Source: Prevotella sp. S7-1-8
GTDB taxonomy: Bacteria; Bacteroidota; Bacteroidia; Bacteroidales; Bacteroidaceae
NCBI RefSeq assembly: GCF_000758925.1
Contig: NZ_JRNC01000009.1
Location: forward strand, 62,001-126,000
Length of the DNA stretch: 64,000 nt
Direction: 5' to 3'
A model generated the notes under the pieces. The model ran no database searches, was not told where the DNA came from, and worked only from the letters and a program-made list of their open reading frames with translations. A program made the translations under genes and the position numbers. Shown piece by piece: positions 53,678 through 62,597 of the stretch (within the stretch, counting starts at the first letter, position 1; each line of letters starts with the position of its first letter).

Positions 53678-54306
53678 TATGCGTCCTCCTGTTTCTTATA
53701 TTGAGTGATGAGATAGTAACGGTTCTCGTTCATGTCTTGAAGTTCGCTCATGATCTTTTTCACCGTCTTGTATGGAGTTTTCTCGTCGGCCTTAATGGCG
53801 ATCTTGGCGTCGGGGTTGGCCTCCTTGGCTGCCTTCACCCAAATTTGGAACTCGCTCATAGCCGCATCCCCTTCTTTGCCTTTTACGGAGTCGGTTGGGA
53901 TGCCATAGTTTTTGATAGCCTCCGGCATCTTGTTCTTGTCCATATTGAGGTATGCTTGAAGGTCATCCATCGGCACGCCCCACATGGGATCGTCCGAAAA
54001 CTTCTTCTGTTGTTCAGCTGTTAGCTGAATACCAAACTGACCGGTAACGTCTTGCAGAGCGGCCTCCTTGTCGGTGGTCTTGTCCAAACTCATAAATATC
54101 TTGCCGTCATCGCTGACGAGGATATTGAGGACATTGTTTTCCGGAACCTTGATTTCGGATACCGAGCCTGGCGTGTTCACCCTTACCGGTTCTTGCTTCA
54201 CAAATGTAGACGTGAGCATAAAGAACGTAAGCAAAAGCACCATCACGTCAGACATAGGGGTCATGTCTATCCAGACGTCACTTTTCTTAATTTTTACTTT
54301 ACCCAT
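53677..54306 (-). CDS. ExbD/TolR biopolymer transporter, first copy
   Basis: A 209-residue ExbD. The membrane helix in residues ~12-36 reads 'WIDMTPMSDVMVLLLTFFMLTSTF'; the conserved acidic residue is D19 in 'PMSDVMVLL'. The periplasmic part contains 'KIAIKADEKTPYKTVKKIMSELQDMN', a typical ExbD strand-helix. It works in a membrane complex with ExbB and the other ExbD to energise TonB. It lies 31 bases after exbB. Confidence 0.93.
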   Translation of the reverse strand: MGKVKIKKSDVWIDMTPMSDVMVLLLTFFMLTSTFVKQEPVRVNTPGSVSEIKVPENNVLNILVSDDGKIFMSLDKTTDKEAALQDVTGQFGIQLTAEQQKKFSDDPMWGVPMDDLQAYLNMDKNKMPEAIKNYGIPTDSVKGKEGDAAMSEFQIWVKAAKEANPDAKIAIKADEKTPYKTVKKIMSELQDMNENRYYLITQYKKQEDA

Positions 54307-54337
54307 AGCGATAAATATTTTAAGGGGTTAGCAAAAA

Positions 54338-55183
54338 TTAAGCTTCGTCCGCATGGTTAACTTCGTATGTCTGAGCAATTGAATAACCTACCTCGTCGAG
54401 TGCGTATGTCAATTTATCAATCTTGTTGGTGAAGTAGTTATAGGAGATAACGGCGCACCAAGAAGTTACGATACCGAAAGCGGTATTGATCAAAGCCTCA
54501 GAAATACCTGTTGAAAGGGCGAGCGAGTCACCACCACCACCAGCGGCCAAAGCTTGGAAAGACCGGATCATACCAGTTACGGTACCGAGCAGACCGGTAA
54601 GCGTACCCAACGTTACGATAGTCGCGATGATGGGAAGGTTCATTTGCAGGGTAGGCATCTCAAGCTGGGTAGCCTCCTCGTGAGCCTGCTGTATCTTGGC
54701 AACTTTTTGCGCTTTTTTCAAAGACACGTTTGCGCCGCTGTTCATATCCTTGTAAGCGTTGAGAGAAGCGAGCACCACGTTGGCAACAGAGCCTCTCATT
54801 CGGTTACAGAGTTGCTCCGCCTTGTTGAAATCGTTGGCTTTCAAGGCAGCTTTGATATTGGCGACAAACTTGGTGAGGTTACCTTTGCCAAAAGCCGTTT
54901 TCAATGCCAAAGTGCGCTCCACGGAGAGACAGAGCACGGTTAGCAACAATGTGTGGATCACTGGTACGACGACGCCACCTTTATAGATGGTACCGAGAAT
55001 GTTAGCGGGAGCGTTAGCGTTATCACCACCTTGGAAATTCTCGCCAGCGCCTAATACGAAATTAAAGATACATACAGCTGCAATGAAGCATACGACGATG
55101 ATCCAGAATGCACCTCTAATTCCTGTGAAGCCTTCAGACTTCTTGACAGCCTTGGGGGCTGCGGCTTTTTGTGTAGTTGCCAT
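54338..55183 (-). CDS. exbB: ExbB/TolQ/MotA-type proton channel
   Basis: A 281-residue protein with three main membrane helices ('GAFWIIVVCFIAAVCIFNFVLGAG', 'VVVPVIHTLLLTVLCLSVERTLAL' and the pair around 'PIIATIVTLGTLTGLLGTVTGMIRSFQAL' and 'EALINTAFGIVTSWCAVISYNYF'). The 'LGTLTGLLGTVTGMIRSF' and 'GISEALINTAFGIV' motifs are the ExbB/TolQ/MotA hallmark. The N-terminus is rich in Ala and Lys. First gene of the operon, with a promoter at 55310-55339 and a leader of ~120 bases. Confidence 0.95.
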   Translation of the reverse strand: MATTQKAAAPKAVKKSEGFTGIRGAFWIIVVCFIAAVCIFNFVLGAGENFQGGDNANAPANILGTIYKGGVVVPVIHTLLLTVLCLSVERTLALKTAFGKGNLTKFVANIKAALKANDFNKAEQLCNRMRGSVANVVLASLNAYKDMNSGANVSLKKAQKVAKIQQAHEEATQLEMPTLQMNLPIIATIVTLGTLTGLLGTVTGMIRSFQALAAGGGGDSLALSTGISEALINTAFGIVTSWCAVISYNYFTNKIDKLTYALDEVGYSIAQTYEVNHADEA

Positions 55184-55309
55184 AATCTTAAATTAATTTT
55201 TAGTTGTTAATAAATTATTTATGAATGTTTTTTCTTCAAGTTGTTAGTTTATAGCTTTTTCATCACGATTAACCAATATATGGGTGGTGTTTTGTCGTAT
55301 TGATATTCG

Positions 55310-55339
55310 CAAAGATAACAACTTTTATGTAATTGCAAA
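55310..55339 (-). promoter_or_regulatory. -33/-7 promoter of the exbB-tonB operon
   Basis: On the minus strand TTTG (55339-55336), an 18-base spacer and TATCTTTG (55317-55310). The -7 box is followed by CG. The spacer is 1-3 bases short of the usual 19-21. Confidence 0.7.
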
Positions 55340-55365
55340 TGTTTTCGCTTGTTTTTAACATTATT

Positions 55366-56559
55366 TTATTTCAGTTTGCCGACCGCCTCCTTTACGCGCC
55401 TCATAGCCTCGCGAATATTTTCGTCACTCGTGGCATAACTCAAACGCAATCCACTCGGCTCGCCGAACGCCTCGCCGGCCACGGTGGCCACGTGGGCCTC
55501 TTCGAGCAGGTACATAGCGAAGTCGGCGGAGTCGTTGATGGCGCGCTCACCATCGCTTTTGCCGAAGAAGTAGTCGCACTTGGGGAAAAGGTAGAAAGCC
55601 CCTTGGGGCACGTTCACCTCAAGCCCGGGGACGTCTTGGGCTAATTTGACAATGAGGTCGCGGCGTCGCCGAAAAGTTTGACGCATACCCTCCACGCATG
55701 CTTGGTCACCGTTATAGGCCTCGAGCGCGGCCATCTGGCTCACGTCGCAGGTGCCGCTGGTGTATTGCCCCTGTAGCTTGTTAATACCTTTGATAATCCA
55801 TTCGGGCGCGGCCGCCCATCCAAGCCGCCATCCTGTCATGGCGTAAGCCTTGCTCACTCCGTTACAGATGATGGTGCGCGCTTTCATGCCAGGACAAGAC
55901 GCAATGCTGGCGTTCGCTCCTGCATAATTAACGCGCTCGTATATCTCGTCTGACAACACGAAGACGCCGTCATGCCCAAGCACCACCTTGGCCAGCTCGT
56001 CAAGTTCGTCGCGGGTGTAAACGGTGCCCGTTGGGTTATTGGGTGAGCAGAGTATGACCATCTTGGTTTTGGGCGTGATAGCTTGGCGCAGCTGCTCAGG
56101 CGTAATCTTGAAGTCTCGCTCGAATAGCGCGCGTATCACCACCGGCTCTCCACCCGCTATTTTAACCATCTGGGGATAGCTCACCCAATAAGGCGCAGGG
56201 ATGACGACCTCATCGCCGGGGTTTACCAACGCGAGCACGGTGTTGCACACAGCTTGCTTGCCCCCAGTGCTAACGAATATCTCGTTGGCGCCGTATTGCA
56301 AGTGGTTCTCACGTTTGAGTTTATCCGAGATGGCCTCTCGCAGCGACAGGAAACCAGGCACGGGCGAGTATTTGGAGCAGTTGTCCTCAATGGCCTTTAT
56401 GCCAGCGGCCTTGATATGGGCAGGCGTATTAAAGTCAGGCTCACCAACGCTCATGTTAATCACGTCTATGCCCCGCGCCCTCATTTCCGCGCTTTTTTGT
56501 GACATGGCCAACGTGGCCGAAGCTGCCAAACTGTTGAGACGATCTGATAATTGTGCCAT
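55366..56559 (-). CDS. pyridoxal-phosphate aminotransferase, aspartate aminotransferase class I
   Basis: A 397-residue aminotransferase. I start it at ATG 56559 (MAQLSDRLNSLAASATLAMS), which matches class-I enzymes; the upstream part of the longer frame spans the promoter. Motifs: 'VGEPDFNTPAHI' (~38-49), 'SPNNPTGTVY' (172-181), 'SDEIYERVNY' with the pyridoxal-ring Asp, and 'NGVSKAYAMTGWRLGW' with PLP lysine K237. The C-terminus has 'GLRLSYATSDENI' with the carboxylate-binding Arg. It probably converts aspartate and 2-oxoglutarate to oxaloacetate and glutamate; substrate choice is not certain. Its own promoter lies upstream. Confidence 0.92.
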   Translation of the reverse strand: MAQLSDRLNSLAASATLAMSQKSAEMRARGIDVINMSVGEPDFNTPAHIKAAGIKAIEDNCSKYSPVPGFLSLREAISDKLKRENHLQYGANEIFVSTGGKQAVCNTVLALVNPGDEVVIPAPYWVSYPQMVKIAGGEPVVIRALFERDFKITPEQLRQAITPKTKMVILCSPNNPTGTVYTRDELDELAKVVLGHDGVFVLSDEIYERVNYAGANASIASCPGMKARTIICNGVSKAYAMTGWRLGWAAAPEWIIKGINKLQGQYTSGTCDVSQMAALEAYNGDQACVEGMRQTFRRRRDLIVKLAQDVPGLEVNVPQGAFYLFPKCDYFFGKSDGERAINDSADFAMYLLEEAHVATVAGEAFGEPSGLRLSYATSDENIREAMRRVKEAVGKLK

Positions 56560-56590
56560 ATTTCTGGGAGGGATAATACTTATTGCGTTG

Positions 56591-56623
56591 CAAATATAAT
56601 AATTTTGCACTTTAAAACACAAA
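56591..56623 (-). promoter_or_regulatory. -33/-7 promoter of the aminotransferase gene
   Basis: On the minus strand TTTG (56623-56620), a 21-base spacer and TATATTTG (56598-56591), followed by CAA. A full consensus match; the ATG lies 31 bases past the box. Confidence 0.75.
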
Positions 56624-57015
56624 AATAGTAGCGTTATTTCACAAAAATGGCCATATTTGTATAAGTATGTAACAAAAATAAACATTCGGTTTGCAAGGTT
56701 GACACGTCTCTCGCCACAAATTTATAGAGGGAAGTCCTCCCGCCACGTACCGACAGGAACAGCACGGCGGCTCACCATCTTGTAGACAGCCAAGACCACA
56801 TACACCTTATTATATATTATCGCCAGCGCTTCATGCCACCGACAAAGTCCAATGACGACAACATGTAACAATCTTGGCGCGATGGTGAAGGGGCGTGATT
56901 TAAGTGCATGACTATCAGCAATTATCACAAACATTTGGTATATATATATTTTTTTCACACTTAAAATGCCCATTTTTGGGTATGCCATTTATTTTAACAG
57001 AAAAATATAACATAA
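56624..57015. other. gap upstream of the TonB-dependent receptor
   Basis: About 390 bases. A/T-rich near both ends, and no convincing reading frame. A plus-strand TAATTTTG at 56600-56607 overlaps the aminotransferase promoter and could start transcription to the right. Confidence 0.5.
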
Positions 57016-57023
57016 TACCTTTG
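57016..57023 (+). promoter_or_regulatory. -7 box of the TonB-receptor operon
   Basis: TACCTTTG followed by CA, 46 bases before the ATG at 57070. The -33 region is weak. Confidence 0.6.
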
Positions 57024-57069
57024 CATATCAAAAAAGTTATCATTAAGTTTCACACATATAATTCATAAA

Positions 57070-59487
57070 ATGTCAACAAACTTTCAACATTCACTGAGAA
57101 ACAGACTGAGAAGTCATCTTTTCTTGGGCCAATGCCTGCTGTTGCTCCTCGCACTTTGCTGCGCGAGGCTATCAGACACAGCTGGCCACGCCTCCAACCT
57201 CGCCACCGAGGTAGCCAGGGATACCGTCAAGCTGACGGTGACCGACGCCATGACGGGCGAGCCCATTCCCGGAGCCGTGGTGCGCACCAACAATTTGGGC
57301 ACCTGCGTGACCGACATCAATGGCCAATGCGCCATCGCATTCAAGAGTGGGCTTACCAAGACCAACATTTCCGTGACCTACGTGGGCTACAAGCCCTATA
57401 ACACTACCCTTTCGGCAGCTTCCAAGACGGTGGCTGTCAAGCTTAGGGAAGACGCTCGCACCTTGAGCGGAGTGACCGTGACATCCAAGCGAAAACACAC
57501 CAACGTGTTGCAACAGTCAGCCACTATTGACGAAAGCATGCTTGAGAAGGGCGGAGCCACTTCCTTGGCAAAAATGTTGGAGACAATTCCCGGCGTTAGC
57601 TCCATCAGCGCCGGCAGCACGGTGGCCAAGCCCGTCATACAAGGTATGCACAGCAGTCGTATTCTATTGATGAACAACGGCGTAAAACTGGAGAGCCAGA
57701 GCTGGGGAAACGACCACGCGCCGGAAATTGACTACACGGGCGCCAGCATGGTAGAGGTAGTGAAAGGCGCGGAGTGCATTCGCTATGGATTTGGCGCCAT
57801 GGGAGGCGTGGTATTGCTTAACGACGCTCCATTGCCCTATGGGCACAAGAAACCTATCGTCAAGGGGGTTGCAAACATCGGCTATGACACCAATGCCCGA
57901 GGGATAAGCGGCTCAGGAAGCATTGAGGCCGGATGGAAGAATTTCGGCATGCGCCTGCACGGCAACTATACCCGTGGCGGAGACTACCATACGCCAGAAT
58001 ACATCATGAACAACACGGGCTACAACAATATCAGCATGTCGGCCATGGGCGGCTTTGAGAACAAGCGCGTCACGGCAACAGTGCTCACGAGCTTGTTCTA
58101 CCAACGCTCTGGCATCTATTTTGGCAGCCAAATATCCGACTTGACGCAATTGCAAGAACGTTTCCGCATTGGCCGGCCAACAGAGTCGTCATTGCAACCA
58201 TTCTCTTACGACATTGGCATACCATTCCAGCAATCACAGCATTTCACGTTGAAGGGCGAGGTTAAATATCGCATCAACCCAAAGCAATCGCTGGATTTGA
58301 CCTTGTCGTTCCAAGAAAATTTGCGGCAGGAGTATGAGAACCGTATGAAAAAGGAGTGGAGCGTCATCCCGATGCAAGACCTCATATTGAAAACATACAA
58401 GGGAGACCTGTCATATCGTGCCTCATGGAAGCCTTTCAATATGTCCACCTACGCAGGCGTAGCAAACACATACCAAATAAACTACAACTTCCCGGGCACC
58501 AAGAACCCTGCCTTCGTACCGAACTTTGCGGCTCTCACCATGGGTGGCTTCCTGCTGCAAAAGGCCACTTTCTTCGAGAAATTGCAATGCGAGTTGGGCT
58601 TGCGTTACGACTTCAGGGTAATGAGCGTGAGCGGTTACACCACGCTGAACAACTACGACTACTACGACGACTTCAAAGTTTACAGCAATTTCACCTCGAG
58701 CTTTGCCACTCACTATCAGTTTAACGACAATTGGGACATGCGCGCGAACATCGGGTGGTCGTGGCGTCCGCCAGACATCAACGAGCTTTACGCCATCGGA
58801 CTTCAAGAAGGTTCTTACTGGGTGGTGGGCAACCGAAACCTGAAGAGTGAGCGCGGATGGAAGTCCATCATGGGCGCAAGGTATCGCAACACATGGGTAT
58901 CCGTGGAGCCAAGCATGTTCTACCAGCGCATCAACAGTTATATATACGACCATATCGGCTATGGCGTCGACCGCTTTCACAACAGCCCAAGCGGAAAATA
59001 CGCCAAGTTCATGTACGACCAAGACGACGTCAGGCTGTGTGGTGGCGACATAGAAGCCACCGTAACCCCCATCAAAGGGCTCAGTGTCGTGGCAAAGGGT
59101 GAATGGATATTCGCGCGAAACGTCACGCGGGACGACTGGTTGCCTTTCATGCCATCGGACAAATATGGGCTGTCGGCGAACTACGAACGCGTCTTCGGCG
59201 CGGAGAAAAAGATTAAGGCGTCGTTCTCCCTCTCCGGCAACTATGTCACGAAGCAAAACCGTTTCGACCCCAACAAAGATTTGGTGCCCGTATCGCCCGA
59301 CCCCTACTTCTTGCTTGGCGCCACGGCGGATGTCGCCTACAAGCTACCCGGCAACCGCGAAATAAAAGTGATGTTGGTAGGCGACAACATCCTCAACACA
59401 TTATATAAGGAATACACAGACCGTTTTAGGTATTACGCGCACGAACGTGGCATGAACTACTCTTTGCGCACAATCATTAAATTTTAA
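57070..59487 (+). CDS. TonB-dependent receptor with carboxypeptidase-like N-domain
   Basis: An 805-residue outer-membrane receptor. Signal region residues 1-41; a CarboxypepD_reg-like domain (~50-130, 'VTDAMTGEPIPGAVVRTNNLGTCVTDINGQ'); a plug domain ('MLETIPGVSSISAGSTVAKPVIQGMHSSRILLMNNGVKLESQSWGNDHAPEIDYTGASMVEVVKGAECIRYG', ~165-250); then the barrel, ending 'YYAHERGMNYSLRTIIKF' with a C-terminal Phe. The plug phrase 'SWGNDHAPEID' is shared with metal- and heme-type receptors of ZnuD kind as I recall, so a metal or metal complex is a fair guess. It heads a unit with three lipoprotein genes (gaps 4, 83 and 38 bases). Not SusC-sized (~1000). Confidence 0.92.
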   Translation: MSTNFQHSLRNRLRSHLFLGQCLLLLLALCCARLSDTAGHASNLATEVARDTVKLTVTDAMTGEPIPGAVVRTNNLGTCVTDINGQCAIAFKSGLTKTNISVTYVGYKPYNTTLSAASKTVAVKLREDARTLSGVTVTSKRKHTNVLQQSATIDESMLEKGGATSLAKMLETIPGVSSISAGSTVAKPVIQGMHSSRILLMNNGVKLESQSWGNDHAPEIDYTGASMVEVVKGAECIRYGFGAMGGVVLLNDAPLPYGHKKPIVKGVANIGYDTNARGISGSGSIEAGWKNFGMRLHGNYTRGGDYHTPEYIMNNTGYNNISMSAMGGFENKRVTATVLTSLFYQRSGIYFGSQISDLTQLQERFRIGRPTESSLQPFSYDIGIPFQQSQHFTLKGEVKYRINPKQSLDLTLSFQENLRQEYENRMKKEWSVIPMQDLILKTYKGDLSYRASWKPFNMSTYAGVANTYQINYNFPGTKNPAFVPNFAALTMGGFLLQKATFFEKLQCELGLRYDFRVMSVSGYTTLNNYDYYDDFKVYSNFTSSFATHYQFNDNWDMRANIGWSWRPPDINELYAIGLQEGSYWVVGNRNLKSERGWKSIMGARYRNTWVSVEPSMFYQRINSYIYDHIGYGVDRFHNSPSGKYAKFMYDQDDVRLCGGDIEATVTPIKGLSVVAKGEWIFARNVTRDDWLPFMPSDKYGLSANYERVFGAEKKIKASFSLSGNYVTKQNRFDPNKDLVPVSPDPYFLLGATADVAYKLPGNREIKVMLVGDNILNTLYKEYTDRFRYYAHERGMNYSLRTIIKF

Positions 59488-59491
59488 AAAA

Positions 59492-61012
59492 ATGAAGATA
59501 CAGCATAAGATATATAAAATGATACGCTCAACAGTTTTGGCGTTAGGATGTAGCTGCATGCTTGCCGCTTGTTCTACCAATGATGTTGACGATTTCCTGA
59601 AAACAATAGTAAAGGCCCCACCCGCTTCCATCGAGTACAACGGCAAGGGCCACTCGCAGATATACGCCGTGAGCGCCGTGCTCAGAATGGGGTTCAAGGG
59701 TGGCAACATAAAAGTTGGAAACTTTGGCGCCGACAACAGTATAGACAACACGTACGACCAAGACTCGTACAACATGATAAGTGTCAATACCGACGCCGTA
59801 GGCAACTATCCTTTAATGCAGCAGATAGAGATTAGCAAGGGCGATGATGGCCAGATGCAGATAACCAGTGAGCGCGACCACTTCGACGTCGTAGCTTCAA
59901 ACGATGTGTATTATGGTCTTGAGCTTACCTATTATGGGGCTAACCATCAGGTTATAAACGGTGAGTTCATACAGTTCTATTACAAGAAAAACGGAAACCC
60001 AGACTTCGACAACTCCACGCTGGTGCAGCACCAGCATTTCTTTACCATTGGCAACGAGGTGTTAAGACATCGTTACAGCATAGATGGCAAAACCTTGAAG
60101 AGCGACAGCAAGCAAGGATTTTACCCACATACCTTGGGCAAGAACCCTGTTTTCTATAACGACTTTACCTTTGAAAAAGATGGCGACAAGCTAAGGCGAT
60201 GTGACATTACCACTACCAACGCCGTGCCAGGTCCTTTAAATGGAGACGCCAAAGAGCAAATTCCATACGACACCACCTTGATAGCAAAGGCTGTTAACGA
60301 CTTTTCCACTTTGAAAGACAACACCGCAGAGTGGAATGGTCACAGGTTTTATCAGGCGATCAGCGTGCCTCATGCAGCAGAGTATGCGGACAAACTCTTT
60401 ACATACGAGTATCGTGACACCGACCCCTTTGAGCATCAGTTGGGCTATGAATACCAAGAGGGCAGCGGCGATGGTGGCGTCGTAACAGATGGCACGAACC
60501 ATCTTAGGCAGCGTCAGGGCGACTTTGTAGAGCTTTTGCATCAGATGCGCAAGATAGGTACAGGCAATTCTAATTTCTTGGACCGTATGGGCTTTAAAGG
60601 CGTCATGCAGTTTAAACAGGCCAATACAGAGTTCGCCTTACAGGTTAGCTTGTGTAATATAGTTTCGCAGCAGGCAGCAGAGGGTAAAAACAGCAAGATT
60701 ACCATTTGGCCTAAATATGGTAATGAAAATCCTGAAGATAACGTGAAAGCCCCAGAGATAACAGGCAGTATGCACGTAGGAGCAGAAACAGGTCTTTATA
60801 ACTTTAATCAGATAAAATCAGAATGGAGCAATCACGACATCGACATTCCTTTAACTTTCCGTGTTATAGCCGATATGAAAGACGGTGAAAACAAGTTTGT
60901 GCAAGATTTCTCCAAGTATTACCCCAAGATGGACGCTGACCTTATAAAGAAATATTTCTTCTCCAAAGGTTATTTAATCTCAAGAAACAGAAAAAATATA
61001 TTTGTCATGTAA
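59492..61012 (+). CDS. unrecognised lipoprotein 1, next to the TonB receptor
   Basis: A 506-residue lipoprotein. From the ATG at 59492 the signal ends at 'CMLAAC' with cysteine 27; an in-frame Met at codon 10 would give a shorter signal. I do not know the family. It contains a 'KGHSQ' near residue 50 and a His-containing 'TLVQHQHFFTIGNE' near 180. Further segments: 'YYGLELTYYGANHQVINGEF', 'FTYEYRDTDPF', 'HLRQRQGDFVELLHQMRKIG' and 'RMGFKGVMQFKQANTEF'. Several segments align by eye with the next gene, so the two look like distant paralogues. The first ~450 bases have neighbour-like codon use; later the gene turns A+T-rich. It follows the receptor by 4 bases and probably acts at the cell surface. 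Confidence 0.75.
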   Translation: MKIQHKIYKMIRSTVLALGCSCMLAACSTNDVDDFLKTIVKAPPASIEYNGKGHSQIYAVSAVLRMGFKGGNIKVGNFGADNSIDNTYDQDSYNMISVNTDAVGNYPLMQQIEISKGDDGQMQITSERDHFDVVASNDVYYGLELTYYGANHQVINGEFIQFYYKKNGNPDFDNSTLVQHQHFFTIGNEVLRHRYSIDGKTLKSDSKQGFYPHTLGKNPVFYNDFTFEKDGDKLRRCDITTTNAVPGPLNGDAKEQIPYDTTLIAKAVNDFSTLKDNTAEWNGHRFYQAISVPHAAEYADKLFTYEYRDTDPFEHQLGYEYQEGSGDGGVVTDGTNHLRQRQGDFVELLHQMRKIGTGNSNFLDRMGFKGVMQFKQANTEFALQVSLCNIVSQQAAEGKNSKITIWPKYGNENPEDNVKAPEITGSMHVGAETGLYNFNQIKSEWSNHDIDIPLTFRVIADMKDGENKFVQDFSKYYPKMDADLIKKYFFSKGYLISRNRKNIFVM

Positions 61013-61095
61013 AAATAAAGCTTATTGTTAAGAAGCCTATAAAGACATAGACAATTTTAAAGAAGACTTATATATACATATATAAAAGAAACAAA

Positions 61096-62559
61096 ATGAA
61101 GAAATATAGTTTTTCGCTCGTTCTCTTGTTGATATTATGCTGCACCTCGTGCGATGATTTCGTTTTTGGCAACATGCATATCAACTATACCGAGAACCCG
61201 TTGGAACAAAAAGAAGTGCCACATAGTGGCGCTGACGCCATGGTAGACAGCTTGCAAAAGAAAGCCCCATTTACCGGGGATATGAAAGACCCTGACAAGG
61301 ACGGCGTTTTTCACAACTGGGCACGCTGTGTAGTAATGTTTAAGGAGGGCCACTCGCATGGCGACGAGAAGTTTCACGGCAACTATGTTTACCCGGATGC
61401 TCCTTGGCGTCAAGAGGAGTTCGTCGTGGTAGAAAACAACAACGCACAGTATCCTACGGTAAAAGTAGAATGGGAAAAGAGCATACAGACGAAATTTGAA
61501 AAGAAGTTGGGCAAGCCCACTCCCAAGCAACCTTACATTCGCCTTATCGGTGGAGACAAGAACCTTTGGGGTATATGCTTGTACTTCTTGGACAAAAACG
61601 GCAAGCTGCTTAACGACGAGATATACAAGCACTCCGATGAGTATCAGATATTCTTTACCATCAGCGACGTGGACGACAAGGGCAACCCCTATAAGGTAAT
61701 GGATTGCAGAGGTACATGGCAGTTAGATAAAAATGGAGAAAATGGCAAGGTGGATCCAACGCCTCTTGAGTCGCCTTATTTCAAGACGGTAGATGAAGAC
61801 AAGAGCTTAGGCAAAAATGTTTTCGAGCGTAGGCAAAAGGCCACAAAAAACTTGTTTGAGTATTTTTATCGCGACACATGGTATCAGAATGCCATGGCAG
61901 ATGGTATGCGCGAGTTTTATAACATTCGTTTGTTACCTCCTCTCGATGCCTCAGACGCTAACACGTGCGCCACGTACGACAAAGACTGCGTGGGCTTGAA
62001 AGGGCACGTCAACTTTTACTATGAGGCTAACGAGCCTTCGTCTAACTTTAGACCAGAAATAGATGGGCGATATGAAAATGGAGAAAAAGAAAATGACACA
62101 TGGCCTTTTAAGGTAAAAGGGTTTACAAGCGATCACGAACAGTATTCTCGTCCTTCATACATCTTGCCTTATTTTTACCTTTCCGTAAGGGTTATGAAGA
62201 TAAAAAAGGGCAAAAAGGCTTACATTCCTAAGGCTACCATTGCCAATAAAGAGTTAGACTATGCTGGTTATTGGGACTGGATGAAGAGCGTAAAAGCCTG
62301 CGCGCCTTTCTATGATCCTGATTGGAACTCTAAAGTAACGCCACTTGAAGTGCCGGAATGGGAAGAGCTTACACGCTTTAATATTCCTATTAAGGTATAT
62401 TGCAACAGGTTCGATTCCGATCCTACCAACGTTTCTCCCACAGAGCCTTATTATTATTATCTCGGCAAGGAGATTGGTTTAACAGGAAAAGAGGCATATA
62501 AAGCAAGCCAAAATGTCAAGACACATGGTTTTGGAGCTTTCGGCAACTGGTTCTTATAA
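61096..62559 (+). CDS. unrecognised lipoprotein 2, paralogue of lipoprotein 1
   Basis: A 487-residue lipoprotein; the signal ends CCTSC with cysteine 19. It has 'FKEGHSHGDEKFHGNY' near residues 82-97, with three spaced His (86, 88, 94), the kind of cluster that binds metal. Segments matching lipoprotein 1 by eye: 'LWGICLYFLDKNGKLLNDE' with its 'YYGLELTYYGANHQVINGE'; 'EYQIFFTISD' with 'QHQHFFTIGN'; 'LFEYFYRDTWY' with 'LFTYEYRDTDP'; and 'GLKGHVNFYYEANE' with 'GFKGVMQFKQANTE'. The order is the same in both. No known domain was recognised. It sits in the receptor unit, with an A+T-rich second half. Confidence 0.75.
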   Translation: MKKYSFSLVLLLILCCTSCDDFVFGNMHINYTENPLEQKEVPHSGADAMVDSLQKKAPFTGDMKDPDKDGVFHNWARCVVMFKEGHSHGDEKFHGNYVYPDAPWRQEEFVVVENNNAQYPTVKVEWEKSIQTKFEKKLGKPTPKQPYIRLIGGDKNLWGICLYFLDKNGKLLNDEIYKHSDEYQIFFTISDVDDKGNPYKVMDCRGTWQLDKNGENGKVDPTPLESPYFKTVDEDKSLGKNVFERRQKATKNLFEYFYRDTWYQNAMADGMREFYNIRLLPPLDASDANTCATYDKDCVGLKGHVNFYYEANEPSSNFRPEIDGRYENGEKENDTWPFKVKGFTSDHEQYSRPSYILPYFYLSVRVMKIKKGKKAYIPKATIANKELDYAGYWDWMKSVKACAPFYDPDWNSKVTPLEVPEWEELTRFNIPIKVYCNRFDSDPTNVSPTEPYYYYLGKEIGLTGKEAYKASQNVKTHGFGAFGNWFL

Positions 62560-62597
62560 AACAGAGCAGGTATAATTAACTATAAAAGATCAAAGAT

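Noticed and set aside
56722..56988. 88-codon minus-strand frame upstream of the receptor
   Set aside because: No signal, domain or promoter; lies in A/T-rich leader DNA.
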